A DNA stretch of 64,000 bases from Silvibacterium acidisoli (GCA_022870745.1 CP085323.1:3720001-3784000); one strand, 5' to 3'. Shown: positions 32,940-43,077, counted from the stretch's first letter. The notes: generated from the sequence alone by a model not told the origin. Numbers and translations are program-made.

Positions 32940-33932
32940 ATGGCTTCCTTCCGTATCGTTTGTCTGCGCCTCGTTTTGTTCGCCGGCGCCGCGTTACTGC
33001 CACTGGTCTCGCTACCACAATGGGCCGTTGCGGCAACGAACCCGCCACAGCCATCCGCTGGCCCGCGCCGGCCTGCAAGCGTGCCAGATAACTACGTCAT
33101 CACGCCGTTTGGCTATTTCCATCCATCATGCGTCCAGGCTCTTGCCAAAGGTGAGCAGCTCCTTGCCGACGGCCGGATTCAATACGCGGACGGAACCTCC
33201 TCCAGCCATGCCGCCGTCTGCGGATACGTCCGTTTCTCCCGCAGCGGTCAAATCATTTCCTCGCCGGGCGAACAAGGGCAGCGCACCGCCCAAAGCCCCG
33301 AGGTCAACGGCTGGGTCGAGAATGCCGAGGTTTTGACGAACTCTCCAACCGTCGCATATGGAGCGATCCTGGCCGCCTGGACAGTTCCTCCTCCACCGGA
33401 ACGCAATGACGAACAGGTACTTTACTTCTTTCCAGGTCTAGAGGACAGCAACGATGTTCAGAGCATCCTGCAACCTGTCCTTGGCTGGTTCTACGGCCAG
33501 TGGACGATCAACAGCTGGAACTGCTGTCTCAATGGAGTCGCGACGAACAGCGGCCTGGTGAACGTTTCTCCCGGAGATCATATCTATGGCTCGGTCACCA
33601 GCACCTGCCCGGCGGGCACGGTCACCTGCGCCACCTGGAACGTCCTGACCGTCGACCTCGACACCGGGCAGAGCACGACCCTCGCAAATACGCCCAGCAA
33701 TGGGCAAAGCTTCAACTGGGCGTTTGGCGGCGTGCTCGAGGCCTACTACATCGATTCCTGCAAGGACTACCCGCGCGACCACAGCCTGCGCTTCGATTAC
33801 GTCAACCTGTTCGATGAGAATCTCAAGGTCATTCCTCACCCCGACTGGAGCGGCTATCTCGACACCCAGGACACGCCGCAGTGTCATTACGGCGTGAGAT
33901 CCACCGGGCATACCGTGACCGTCGATTATTAG
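32940..33932 (+). CDS. Exported protein of unknown function
   Basis: About 330 aa with a signal peptide (LVLFAGAALLPLVSLPQWAVAA). No family is recognised. The mature part is rich in Trp, Pro and Cys: YVITPFGYFHPSCVQ near the start, AAWTVPPPPERNDEQVLYFFPG in the middle, and YIDSCKDYPRDHSLRFDYVN near the end. Eight or so Cys could pair outside the cytoplasm. The repeated Trp/Gly strands suggest a beta-sandwich such as a lectin-like fold, but this is only inference. I chose ATG 32940 since AAGGA lies 9 nt upstream; the frame opens eight codons earlier. Confidence 0.65.
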   Translation: MASFRIVCLRLVLFAGAALLPLVSLPQWAVAATNPPQPSAGPRRPASVPDNYVITPFGYFHPSCVQALAKGEQLLADGRIQYADGTSSSHAAVCGYVRFSRSGQIISSPGEQGQRTAQSPEVNGWVENAEVLTNSPTVAYGAILAAWTVPPPPERNDEQVLYFFPGLEDSNDVQSILQPVLGWFYGQWTINSWNCCLNGVATNSGLVNVSPGDHIYGSVTSTCPAGTVTCATWNVLTVDLDTGQSTTLANTPSNGQSFNWAFGGVLEAYYIDSCKDYPRDHSLRFDYVNLFDENLKVIPHPDWSGYLDTQDTPQCHYGVRSTGHTVTVDY

Positions 33933-33960
33933 CGAGGCGTCACCGCCTGAGCTGCGCCGT

Positions 33961-33991
33961 CCGTGACCGTCCTCGGGTCATGGATGGTGAC
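33961..33991. repeat. Partial copy of the CATGAC-stem palindrome
   Basis: TCCGTGACC and GGTCATGGA pair around a CGTCCTC loop, matching the stem of the copy at 26821 but without the GGGTGCCCCA arm. It lies between two converging genes. Confidence 0.65.
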
Positions 33992-34016
33992 TTAAGGAAG
34001 AGGAAGCAGCAGGGAA

Positions 34017-34787
34017 CTAAATTCCTTCGCCCATGCTGACGTACGGGCTTCCTCCGGAGAGTTCGCTGCGGTATTGCTGGCGCTCTTCGTCCTCGGTGGA
34101 AAAGGCGCGCACGCTATCCAGCTCACGCGTCGTCAACTCCAGCTGCCCGTCGAGGCAATCCACACGGGTGCGAAGCCGTTGTACTTCATCGGCCAGAGCC
34201 TTGATCACGCCCGACAGCGGATCCTTGATCTGCGCCGGATCCGTAATCAGCACCCGCTTGCCGTCCTGGTAGATAACGTGTGCCGGCACGCCCACCACGG
34301 TCGAGTCCGGAGGCACGTCCTGCAGCACCACCGACCCTGCGCCCACGCGGGAGTTTTCGCCGACCGTGATATTGCCCAGGATGTTCGCGTTATTGCCGAC
34401 GAAGACCCGATCGCGCAACGTCGGGTGCCGCTTGCCGGTTTCATTGCCGGTGCCCCCGAGTGTTACACCCTGGTAGAGCGTGACGTCGTCGCCTACGATG
34501 GCGGTCTCGCCAATCACCACACCCATTCCGTGGTCGATCAGCAGGCGACGCCCGAGCTTTGCTCCGGGATGTATCTCGACGCCGGTATGGAAGCGCGCGA
34601 TCTGCGAGAGAACGCGTGCGGCGAGCCTCCACTCCGCAAGCCAGAGGCGATGGCTGATGCGGTGGCACCAGACTGCCCACAGCCCCGGATAGCAAAGCAG
34701 TACCATGGCTCGCGACCTTGCTGCTGGGTCGCGAGCCAGTACCGACGCGATATCCTCGCGCACGGAGGCAAGAAAGATCCTCGGCAC
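34017..34787 (-). CDS. cysE: Serine O-acetyltransferase
   Basis: 256 aa. It acetylates L-serine with acetyl-CoA, giving O-acetylserine for cysteine synthesis. The short N-terminal form ([17 protein letters not shown]) fits the EpsC type. The left-handed beta-helix shows [20 protein letters not shown] with the catalytic His-Asp region, then GVTLGGTG and [13 protein letters not shown]. An extra ~70-residue tail with a helical segment ([17 protein letters not shown]) may form a coiled coil. The start is GTG 34787; the gene follows cysK by 9 bp on the same strand, so the two are co-transcribed and may form the cysteine synthase complex. The usual C-terminal Ile that docks into CysK is present (..MGEGI). 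Confidence 0.93.
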   Translation of the reverse strand: MPRIFLASVREDIASVLARDPAARSRAMVLLCYPGLWAVWCHRISHRLWLAEWRLAARVLSQIARFHTGVEIHPGAKLGRRLLIDHGMGVVIGETAIVGDDVTLYQGVTLGGTGNETGKRHPTLRDRVFVGNNANILGNITVGENSRVGAGSVVLQDVPPDSTVVGVPAHVIYQDGKRVLITDPAQIKDPLSGVIKALADEVQRLRTRVDCLDGQLELTTRELDSVRAFSTEDEERQQYRSELSGGSPYVSMGEGI

Positions 34788-34796
34788 GCTGCGGCC

Positions 34797-35771
<975 letters not shown>

Positions 35772-35897
35772 CGTTTCCTTTTCCGTTCCCTTTTTCTGGA
35801 GAAGCTTCTCATATTCACTATAAGCCGATTCAAATCACCGCGAGCGCGGCCCGGATATTCCTCGCAAGAGGGTAGAATCGCGGGGAAGACACAGACC

Positions 35898-37031
35898 ATG
35901 CCACCCACGACCCCTCCAGGCCCTCCAGCTAAAAATCACTACGTCATCCTCGATGGACTCCGCGGCGTCGCATCGCTGATGGTGATCATCTTCCACACCT
36001 TCGAACCGAACAACGGCGGCAACCGCTTCCTGCAGATCATGAATCACGGCTATCTCGCCGTCGATTTCTTCTTCCTGCTTTCAGGCTTTGTCATCTCCTA
36101 TGCCTATGACGATCGCTGGGGACGCATGTCCCAGTGGGAGTTCTACAAGCGCCGCCTGGTGCGCCTGCAGCCGATGGTCATTATAGGAAGCCTCATCGGC
36201 GCCGCGCTCTTTTATTTCGCGAAGGGAAATGCCTTTCCACTCATTGCGCACACGCCCGTATCGAAGATGCTGCTCGTCATGCTCATCGGTTGCACGCTCA
36301 TTCCCATCACGCCGTCGATGGATATCCGCGGCTGGGCCGAGATGCATCCGCTCGATGGCCCGGCATGGTCGCTCTTCTTCGAGTACGTGGCCAACATCTT
36401 CTACGCCATGGGCGTACGCAAGCTGTCGAATCGCGCTCTCGGCTTCGTCGTATTTGTGGCAGCCATCTTCCTCGCGCAGTACACCATCTTCGGGCCGCAG
36501 GGAGATGTGATCGGAGGCTGGTCGGTCGATCCCACGCAGCTCCACATCGGCTTCGCCCGCCTGCTCTTCCCATTCTTCGCCGGCATCCTTCTCCAGCGGC
36601 TGGGCAAGTGCATTCACATCAGGAACGCCTTCGCATGGTGCAGCCTGCTGCTCATCATTTCGCTCTCGCTGCCCCGCTTCGGAGGAGCACAGCATCTCTG
36701 GATGAACGGCCTCTACGAAGCCGCCTGCATCATCATTCTGTTTCCGATCATCGTCGCCATCGGTGCAGGGGAGCGCCGTGTCGAGGGCCTGTCTATCCGC
36801 GTCGCAAAGTTCTTCGGCGATCTCTCCTACCCGCTTTACATCACGCACTATCCGCTGATCTACATCTACACGGAGTGGGTAATCGACACGCACCCCACCC
36901 CCATCCGTTCCGCAGAAGTCGGAGCGCTGACGATCGTCACCGCCCTCATCCTCGCCTACGCCTGCCTCAAGCTGTATGACGAGCCGGTACGCAGATGGCT
37001 GAGCAGGAAAGTTCTCGCGCGGCCAGCCTGA
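35898..37031 (+). CDS. Acyltransferase 3 family integral membrane protein
   Basis: 377 aa with about ten membrane helices. The N-terminal motif ILDGLRGVASLMVIIFH holds the Arg and the conserved His of acyltransferase-3 (OafA-like) proteins. FFFLLSGFVISYAY and FYKRRLVRLQP follow in the usual order. Members transfer acetyl or other acyl groups to sugars of O-antigen, exopolysaccharide or peptidoglycan. I chose ATG 35898; the frame stays open far upstream across cysK/cysE on the opposite strand, which is a coding-strand artefact. The substrate is unknown, though lipid A and wall genes are nearby. Confidence 0.9.
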   Translation: MPPTTPPGPPAKNHYVILDGLRGVASLMVIIFHTFEPNNGGNRFLQIMNHGYLAVDFFFLLSGFVISYAYDDRWGRMSQWEFYKRRLVRLQPMVIIGSLIGAALFYFAKGNAFPLIAHTPVSKMLLVMLIGCTLIPITPSMDIRGWAEMHPLDGPAWSLFFEYVANIFYAMGVRKLSNRALGFVVFVAAIFLAQYTIFGPQGDVIGGWSVDPTQLHIGFARLLFPFFAGILLQRLGKCIHIRNAFAWCSLLLIISLSLPRFGGAQHLWMNGLYEAACIIILFPIIVAIGAGERRVEGLSIRVAKFFGDLSYPLYITHYPLIYIYTEWVIDTHPTPIRSAEVGALTIVTALILAYACLKLYDEPVRRWLSRKVLARPA

Positions 37032-37058
37032 TTCGCAGAGCCCTGCCAGCCACTGCAC

Positions 37059-37089
37059 TTTGTCATCACGAACGAAGTGAGGAATCTGC
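37059..37089. repeat. TTGTCAT-type dispersed repeat, with adjacent hairpin
   Basis: TTTGTCATCACGAACGAAGT and the following GAGGAATCTGC match, in inverse orientation, the element at 54628. Similar TTGTCATTC..GAATCTG elements are widespread in bacterial intergenic DNA. A second hairpin (GCCGGTGCA with TGCACCGGC) follows near 37111-37129. Confidence 0.7.
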
Positions 37090-37225
37090 ATCTTCGCTCC
37101 CTGAAAGAAGCCGGTGCATTGCACCGGCAGCGAAGGGAAGAGCGGAGCAGGATTCTGGGCGTCGTGCCGGAGACAAGCGCTTCGACCGCGAAGATAAAAG
37201 TCCTGATCTCCCGTAATCTCAACTT

Positions 37226-38128
37226 ATGCGCTGGCGAATACCCACGGCCTATCTTTCCGTCGGACTCCTCTGGGGAAGTTCCTGGCTGCTGGCCTCGTCG
37301 TTCCAGAGCCCGTGGGTCGGGGCTCTGATCTTTTGCCTCGCCGCAGTGCCGCCCGCCATCGTCTTCGCGGTCAAGCGCCAAAGAACCAGGATCGTTCCCT
37401 CGGCCATCCTCGGCGCCGCAATGATCGGTTTCCCCTGGATATTGAATCTGCTCGCTGCCAACTATGTTTCGTCGTCCATCGTTGCCGTAATCGGGGCCAT
37501 GCTTCCGCTCCTCACGCTGCTGGCCTCGGGAGAAGACGCATCCAGGATTCCGATCCTCGTAGCAGGAGTCGGCGGAGTTGCCCTGATGCTCTCGCAGGGG
37601 CTCTCAATTTCTTCTTCAGGAATCGCCGGCATCCTGTTGATTCTGCTTTCTTTGTTCTGGAATACATTCGCCCTGATCTACGCCCGCCGCCGTCTCTCGA
37701 CCCGGGAGATTCCCGCATCTCTCGCTGTACAGTTTTTGACTGCGGCAGCCATTGCGGGCTCATACGGCCTTCTGGCTCCGCATGACCCGCACACTTCGTT
37801 TTCCGCCCTCGCGCTCCCCATGATTGTCGCTACGGCTTTACTTGTTCAGTCGCTGGGCATGGCGATCTACTACTGGCTGTTGCTGCGTGTGGAAAGCTGG
37901 CAGGCCGCTTCGGTCCAGTGGGTTGCGATCCTGGTCTCGGTCGTGGAGTCTGCGATCGCCTTCCACGGACGGCCCTCCAGCGAGATGTACGCCGGGGCAG
38001 CGCTTACCCTGGCAGCAATCCTGTGGCTTTTTCGCAGCCGCAATGGCTCCGGCTCATTAACTCTTGAGATAACAAGTGCTACTTTTCCCGAGCGCGGCGC
38101 ATCTCACCCGCATTACGATCAAAAGTAA
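37226..38128 (+). CDS. EamA-family (drug/metabolite) transporter
   Basis: 300 aa with ten predicted helices in two EamA halves. LLWGSSWLLASSF near the N-terminus and the second half beginning near LLILLSLFWNTFALIYARR are typical. Such proteins export or import amino acids, nucleosides or other small metabolites; the substrate cannot be told. The C-terminal ~30 residues are polar and extend past the last helix. The ATG at 37226 gives the first helix directly. A small conserved-looking gene follows 22 bp later, so the two may be co-transcribed. Confidence 0.85.
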   Translation: MRWRIPTAYLSVGLLWGSSWLLASSFQSPWVGALIFCLAAVPPAIVFAVKRQRTRIVPSAILGAAMIGFPWILNLLAANYVSSSIVAVIGAMLPLLTLLASGEDASRIPILVAGVGGVALMLSQGLSISSSGIAGILLILLSLFWNTFALIYARRRLSTREIPASLAVQFLTAAAIAGSYGLLAPHDPHTSFSALALPMIVATALLVQSLGMAIYYWLLLRVESWQAASVQWVAILVSVVESAIAFHGRPSSEMYAGAALTLAAILWLFRSRNGSGSLTLEITSATFPERGASHPHYDQK

Positions 38129-38149
38129 CTCAGTGAGGACCACACGGGC

Positions 38150-38560
38150 ATGAGCGCGTCCATGTACATCGTCGTTGAAGGCGAGGATCCGGGGTACGAC
38201 ATCTTCGTAAACGGTCATGCGCTGGCTCGCAACGAGGATGCCCTCGAAAAACTTGCGGCCCGCATCGGCGTCAAACCATTGCTCGAGTTCTTTTCCGCAG
38301 ACCAGAATTCGATGGCGCTGCTGCTTGAGGAAGGGGCCGGCGATCCGGAGTGGGCAAAGACTTTGCCGCCTCCGCAGTGGTTCTCGCCCGAAGACGGGCT
38401 CGTCTCCATCTGCGCCCTGGCCGCCTATCTGAAAAGTGAACCCACGACGCTCGGTTCCGAGACCGGCGAGGTGATCGAAGAGCTCGCCGAATACGAACGA
38501 GTGCTCGAGAAGACCGCGACCAAAAATCTACGCTGGCAACTCGCCGTGAGCTGGCGCTAG
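38150..38560 (+). CDS. Small acidic protein of unknown function
   Basis: 136 aa, acidic, no signal peptide and no membrane helix. No family recognised. The first half has a beta start (MYIVVEGEDPGYDIFVNGHA) followed by a helix (NEDALEKLAARIGVKPLLEFF). The second half is helical with AAYLKSEPTT and EVIEELAEYERVLEKTA. It looks like a small globular cytoplasmic protein. GAGGA lies about 10 nt before the ATG. It follows the EamA gene by 22 bp. Coding character (codon use, start site) is good, so I take it as a real gene. Confidence 0.7.
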   Translation: MSASMYIVVEGEDPGYDIFVNGHALARNEDALEKLAARIGVKPLLEFFSADQNSMALLLEEGAGDPEWAKTLPPPQWFSPEDGLVSICALAAYLKSEPTTLGSETGEVIEELAEYERVLEKTATKNLRWQLAVSWR

Positions 38561-38672
38561 GAAGCCGTTCTCACGGGTCCGTTTTGGGACAACGTGTCAA
38601 AACGGAATCAGCCGGTGCCTTTCACTAAGGAACTCTCGTTGTGCCCGCCCTTTCTCGCTCTAGCCTGATGGG

Positions 38673-40463
38673 GTGGTTCTCCCTGCATCATCGACAAGTC
38701 CGGCGCGGCTCGAAGAAGCGCTGCGGCATCACCGCGCAGGACGGCTCCTCGAAGCTGCGGAGGCATACCGCCAGCTCTTGCGGGCGGACCCGGTCGACGC
38801 CGATGCGCTGCTGCTGCTCGGGATCGTCGCACGCCAGTCAAAGCACCCTAAGCAGGCAATCGCGCTGACACAGGCCGCCGTGCGATTGAAGCCACAGGCT
38901 GCGCACTATCACCTGAATCTCGGCCATGCCTTCGGTTCGTCCGGAGACGTTCCCAATACCATTCGCAGCTACCGTAATGCCATCGCTCTTTCCCCCTCGG
39001 GATCGCCGGCGCGAGTCTGCCTTGCCGGATTTCTCTTTGAACAAGGAGACTTCGCCGCCGCCGAGGCCGAATACAGGCAGGCCTTACAACAGCGGCCCGG
39101 CTGTGCCTGGACGGCAGCCAACCTGGGAAGCACACTGCTCAAGCAGCGCCGGACCATCGATGCAATGCTCGTCTTCCTGCATGCTCTTCGGCTCGACCCG
39201 CGCTGCTACACCGCAAGGCATGGATTGGGTTGTGCGCTGGCAAAGACAGATCGCCTGGCAGCGGCTGAAGCCTGCTTTCACCAGGCCATCGCACTCAGGC
39301 CGCGCAGGGCCGAGCCGTGGAACAGCCTGGGCAATGTGCTCTACCAGCAGCGAAAGAGTGAAGAGGCAGCGCACGCTTATTGCCGGGCGCTGGCGCTCGA
39401 GCCCGGCTACGCCCGCGCGTCGGTCAATCTCGGCAACTCTCTGCTGGCCATGGGCAGGCTGGCCGACGCGCGGGCCTGTTACGAATCGGGGCTGAAGCTC
39501 GATCCCGCATCGCCCGGCGCACGCTACAACCTCGCGCTTGCGCAATTGCGCGAAGGAGAGTTTCACGAAGGCTGGGGAAACTATGAGTCGCGGTGGGACT
39601 TCGACGAACTCCGTATGCGGCGCCGCGATTTCTCTCAGCCCATGTGGCAGGGCGACCCGCTTGCCGGGCGCACCATCCTGTTACACGCGGAACAGGGCAT
39701 CGGCGACACGATTCAATTCGCCCGCTTCGTTCCAGCCGTCGCGGCCATGGGCGGCAAGGTCATCCTGGAGACGCAACCTCCGCTGGTGAAGCTGCTGGCC
39801 GGGCTGGAGGGAGTCAGCGCGATTTTTTCTCGCGGCCAAACTCTGCCGCCATTCGACCTGCATTGCCCCTTGATGAGCCTGCCCTATCTGCTGGCAACCG
39901 GCATTGCGACCATTCCAGCCGCAAGCGGTTACCTCGCGCCCGCAGCGTGCGAGATCGAAGAAGCGCAGCGGCGTTATGGAGGGAAAGGGCTGCGCGTCGG
40001 TCTCGCATGGGCGGGAAATCCGAAATATAAATCGGACTTTCAGCGTTCCGTTTCGCTCGATGTGTTGCTTCCTCTGGGAGAAGTCGAAGGTCTGTCGCTG
40101 TTCTCGCTGCAAAAGGGCACGGCAACGCAGCAGATCGCTCCGCTTGCGGACCGCTGGTCTTTGCTGGACGCCTCGGCAACCCATAAGAGCATGGCCGAGA
40201 CAGCTGCGCTCATTGCCACACTCGATGCTGTGGTAAGCATCGATACCTCTATCGCTCATCTGGCAGGGGCAATGAACAAGCCCACATTTCTGCTGCTTGC
40301 GCACCTCGCCGACTGGCGATGGATGGAGGAGCGGCTCGATACGCCGTGGTACGGCTCGGTCAGGCTTTTTCGGCAGGCAACGCCGGGAGAATGGCAGGGT
40401 GTCGTTCAGCAGATAGCAGATGCCCTGCGATCGATGCGTAACGCAGCAGCCGCAGGGCCTTAG
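38673..40463 (+). CDS. TPR protein with C-terminal glycosyltransferase-9-like domain
   Basis: 596 aa. About eight tetratricopeptide repeats cover residues 10-290; typical units are GRLLEAAEAYRQLLRADPVD and PWNSLGNVLYQQRKSEEAAH. A linker with FHEGWGNYESRWDF leads to a GT-B-like domain (about 330-596). It has GRTILLHAEQGIGDTIQFAR, then VGLAWAGNPKYKSD and DAVVSIDTSIAHLAGAM, the nucleotide-sugar-binding pattern of glycosyltransferase family 9 and related proteins. This TPR-GT fusion is frequent in bacteria and may modify proteins or glycans. The start is GTG, with a poor ribosome-binding site, so its exact start is uncertain. Confidence 0.83.
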   Translation: MVLPASSTSPARLEEALRHHRAGRLLEAAEAYRQLLRADPVDADALLLLGIVARQSKHPKQAIALTQAAVRLKPQAAHYHLNLGHAFGSSGDVPNTIRSYRNAIALSPSGSPARVCLAGFLFEQGDFAAAEAEYRQALQQRPGCAWTAANLGSTLLKQRRTIDAMLVFLHALRLDPRCYTARHGLGCALAKTDRLAAAEACFHQAIALRPRRAEPWNSLGNVLYQQRKSEEAAHAYCRALALEPGYARASVNLGNSLLAMGRLADARACYESGLKLDPASPGARYNLALAQLREGEFHEGWGNYESRWDFDELRMRRRDFSQPMWQGDPLAGRTILLHAEQGIGDTIQFARFVPAVAAMGGKVILETQPPLVKLLAGLEGVSAIFSRGQTLPPFDLHCPLMSLPYLLATGIATIPAASGYLAPAACEIEEAQRRYGGKGLRVGLAWAGNPKYKSDFQRSVSLDVLLPLGEVEGLSLFSLQKGTATQQIAPLADRWSLLDASATHKSMAETAALIATLDAVVSIDTSIAHLAGAMNKPTFLLLAHLADWRWMEERLDTPWYGSVRLFRQATPGEWQGVVQQIADALRSMRNAAAAGP

Positions 40464-40515
40464 TAAGTGAACGATCAGGACAGTGTTTCTCCTGCTTTCG
40501 TGCCGAGCCGGTTCT

Positions 40516-40989
40516 TTATTCCCAGGCGCCGAGTTCCTTTTTCAGAAAGACCAGTTCGCCCAGGTGATAGCTGGTGTGCGTGCAGGCCAGCAGTACCTCT
40601 CGCAACAGGGTCTGGCCATCTCCCCAGGGAATCCTGGAAAAGAGGTTCGATCTCGGATCCTTGACCAGCTTTTCGAAGGCGTGAAAGTCCTCTTTCAGAC
40701 CCTTCACGCACTCCTCCCATGCTTCTTTCGAGGCAGGAGCCTCTTCCTTCGGCCAGTAGCTATCCGGCCACTTGGGTGCTTTGTATTTCGAGTCGGTTGA
40801 GAAGACCAGCAGGTCGTTGACCGTGAAGCGCATGTGCTCGGTAAGCTGCCAGGCAGTATGAGGCGCGCCTTTCGGCTTTTTGCCCAGCAGTTCGAAAGGG
40901 AAATTGTCGACGACGTCAGCGAGCTTGATGTGGGCGGTGCCGCCACCCAACAGCTCCAGCAGTTGTTCCCGTAATGTATGTTCGCTCAT
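40516..40989 (-). CDS. DinB-family protein
   Basis: 157 aa, a four-helix DinB/YfiT-like bundle. Putative metal-binding His residues appear in PHTAWQLTEHMRFT (about 44-52) and in the C-terminal CTHTSYHLGELVFL (His near 138-142). Members are possible thiol-dependent S-transferases or bind metal with unknown function. The start ATG 40989 is preceded by GAGG. It lies 53 bp downstream of murA on the same strand, so it may be read from the murA transcript. Confidence 0.82.
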   Translation of the reverse strand: MSEHTLREQLLELLGGGTAHIKLADVVDNFPFELLGKKPKGAPHTAWQLTEHMRFTVNDLLVFSTDSKYKAPKWPDSYWPKEEAPASKEAWEECVKGLKEDFHAFEKLVKDPRSNLFSRIPWGDGQTLLREVLLACTHTSYHLGELVFLKKELGAWE

Positions 40990-41042
40990 AACCGCTCCTC
41001 AGGCTTAGGATGCGATGAAAGCCGGCCCGCGCCATTAAGAAC

Positions 41043-42344
41043 TTATACCTCGACGGTCGCTTCCTTTTCGGCGAAGACGTTGCCCATGCGGCGAACCTGC
41101 GCACCTACGCCGCGCAGCTTTTCTTCGATGTGCTCGTAGCCGCGATCCATGTGGTACACGCGGTCGAGGATCGATTCGCCATCGGCAACCAGAGCGGCCA
41201 GCACCAGCGAAGCCGAAGCGCGAAGGTCTGAGCACATGACTGCGGCGGCTGACAATTGAGACTTGCCGCGTACCGTCGCCGTGCGTCCGTCGACCTTGAT
41301 GTTTGCGCCCATGCGTGCCAGCTCCTGCACGTGCATGAAGCGATTCTCAAAGATGTTTTCGACTACCACCGAGGTGCCTTCGCACTGCGTTGCCAGCGCC
41401 ATGTACTGCGCCTGCATATCAGTGGGGAAGCCGGGGTATTCTTCGGTGGTGATGTCGGCTGCCTTCAGGTTGCCTTCGCTGCGCACACGGATCGATTCCT
41501 TACCGATGATGTCGACGCGCGCGCCGCACTCTTCGACCTTGCTGATGACCGCGCCGAGGTGCGCCGGGTTGCAACCGGCCACGCAGAGATCGCCGCCTGT
41601 AATGGCGCCGGCAACCAGGAAAGTTCCTGCCTCGATACGGTCAGGGTTGATGCGGTGACGCGCACCGTGCAGCTTATGGACGCCCTGTACCCGAATCGTC
41701 GAGGTGCCTGCGCCTTCGATCTTCGCGCCCATGGCGGTCAGCAGAGCCGCGAGATCGGTCACTTCCGGCTCGCGTGCGCAGTTCTCGAGGACTGTCTCGC
41801 CCTCGGCGAGCACCGCGGCCATCAGCAGGTCCTCCGTGCCGGTCACGGTGATCTTGTCGAAGTTGATGTGCGCGCCCTTCAGGCGTTCCGCGCGCGCTTC
41901 GATATATCCATGCTCGTAGCTGATAGTTGCACCCATCGTTTCAAGACCCTTGATGTGCAGGTCGATGGGGCGGCCGCCAATGGCACAGCCGCCGGGCATG
42001 GCGACGCGGGCCATACCGGTGCGGGCGATGAGCGGACCGAGCACCAGCGACGAAGCACGCATGGTCTTTACGATCTCGTATTTGGCCACGGGATCGGAAA
42101 GCAGGCGGCAGCTGATGGTGGTGCGATGCTGCGCCCGTCCATAGCCGAGTTCGACCTCGGCGCCCATCGAGACCAGCAGCCTGCGCTCAGTTTCGATATC
42201 GCGCACCTGAGGAATGTTTTCGAGGATCACCTCGTCCTCGGTAAGGATGGCCGCAGCCATGCAAGGAAGTGCCGAGTTCTTTGCGCCGCTTACGCGAATG
42301 GTGCCGAGCAGCGGATTGCCGCCGCGAATAACGAATTTATCCAT
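41043..42344 (-). CDS. murA: UDP-N-acetylglucosamine 1-carboxyvinyltransferase
   Basis: 433 aa. It adds enolpyruvate to UDP-GlcNAc, the first committed step of peptidoglycan synthesis, in the cytoplasm. The active-site Cys is at 120 in MPGGCAIGGRP, so the enzyme is of the Cys type targeted by fosfomycin. The N-terminal substrate region FVIRGGNPLLGTIRVSGAKN and the TEEYPGFPTDMQAQ block are intact. Length matches the family. Upstream, 87 bp away, is the toxin gene; downstream is the DinB-like gene. Confidence 0.96.
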   Translation of the reverse strand: MDKFVIRGGNPLLGTIRVSGAKNSALPCMAAAILTEDEVILENIPQVRDIETERRLLVSMGAEVELGYGRAQHRTTISCRLLSDPVAKYEIVKTMRASSLVLGPLIARTGMARVAMPGGCAIGGRPIDLHIKGLETMGATISYEHGYIEARAERLKGAHINFDKITVTGTEDLLMAAVLAEGETVLENCAREPEVTDLAALLTAMGAKIEGAGTSTIRVQGVHKLHGARHRINPDRIEAGTFLVAGAITGGDLCVAGCNPAHLGAVISKVEECGARVDIIGKESIRVRSEGNLKAADITTEEYPGFPTDMQAQYMALATQCEGTSVVVENIFENRFMHVQELARMGANIKVDGRTATVRGKSQLSAAAVMCSDLRASASLVLAALVADGESILDRVYHMDRGYEHIEEKLRGVGAQVRRMGNVFAEKEATVEV

Positions 42345-42431
42345 GAAAACGTCCCGTCAGCCGATTGCGGTCTGAAGATTTAGTGTAACCGCCTCGCCGG
42401 TGGAGAAGCCGCCAGCCCCGTCATCGGGAAG

Positions 42432-42848
42432 CTACGTCGATACCGGCGAGCTGTTCGCCGCCAGCCACTGCGCCAGGCCGTCTTCGGAAAGCCTGCCCGC
42501 AGCCAGGTCGTAGAAGGCGAAGTACGCTTCTTCCTGGGTAGCCGTTACCTGGTAGCCATTCCGCTCGATGAAGACAAAAGCAGCCATCAGGCCGGCAGCA
42601 GCCATAAGGCCGGCACGCTTGTTGCCATCGACGAAAGGATGATTCTGGACAATCCCCGATCCGTAGGCAGCTGCAAGCGTCGCGAGTGAGGGCACAGTCT
42701 CCGCGTAATTCGCTATGTTTCGAGCCCGAGCGAGCGCGGACTCCAATAACCCCTCATCTCTCAGGCCATATGCTCCCCCGAAGATCGCAAGCTGCATACC
42801 GTGAATGGCAAGAATCTCTTCTTTCGTGAGCCAGTAGAGCATTGTCAT
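42432..42848 (-). CDS. Doc-type (Fic fold) toxin
   Basis: 138 aa. The Fic/Doc catalytic motif HPFVDGNKR is at residues 70-78 with His70 and the Asn/Lys/Arg intact. The N-terminus (YWLTKEEILAIHGMQLAIFGG) and GLRDEGLLESALAR are typical of Doc ('death on curing'). Family knowledge: P1 Doc phosphorylates EF-Tu and stops translation. Its ATG overlaps the stop of the antitoxin gene by 4 bp (ATGA), so the two are translationally coupled. An intact motif suggests a functional toxin. Confidence 0.9.
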   Translation of the reverse strand: MTMLYWLTKEEILAIHGMQLAIFGGAYGLRDEGLLESALARARNIANYAETVPSLATLAAAYGSGIVQNHPFVDGNKRAGLMAAAGLMAAFVFIERNGYQVTATQEEAYFAFYDLAAGRLSEDGLAQWLAANSSPVST

Positions 42849-43072
42849 TCAGCCAGCTTCTTGAGCGTGTCGCGGTAACGGCGCATCACGTCCTGCGCAA
42901 CCTTCACAGTGGCGTCAAACTGATCGTTGTAAGGCGTCAACTTGAAGCCCTCAGGCGTTTCGGTCAGGTAGAGCGAATCGCCCTTCTGGACGTTGAGCTT
43001 GCTCAGAACTTCCCTGGGAAGCACGATCCCGGCGGAGCTGCCGATGGTGGTGACTTTTACGGTGGTGGGCAT
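42845..43072 (-). CDS. AbrB/MazE-type antitoxin
   Basis: 75 aa. The first ~48 residues form a swapped-hairpin AbrB DNA-binding domain (KVTTIGSSAGIVLPREVLSK, then GDSLYLTETPEG). The C-terminal ~27 residues (VAQDVMRRYRDTLKKLAE) are helical and charged, suited to hold the toxin. It is paired with the Doc-type toxin by a 4-bp overlap. Such antitoxins usually bind their own promoter; a long inverted repeat lies 6-54 bp upstream of the start and is the obvious target. Confidence 0.88.
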   Translation of the reverse strand: MPTTVKVTTIGSSAGIVLPREVLSKLNVQKGDSLYLTETPEGFKLTPYNDQFDATVKVAQDVMRRYRDTLKKLAE

Positions 43073-43077
43073 GGAAA

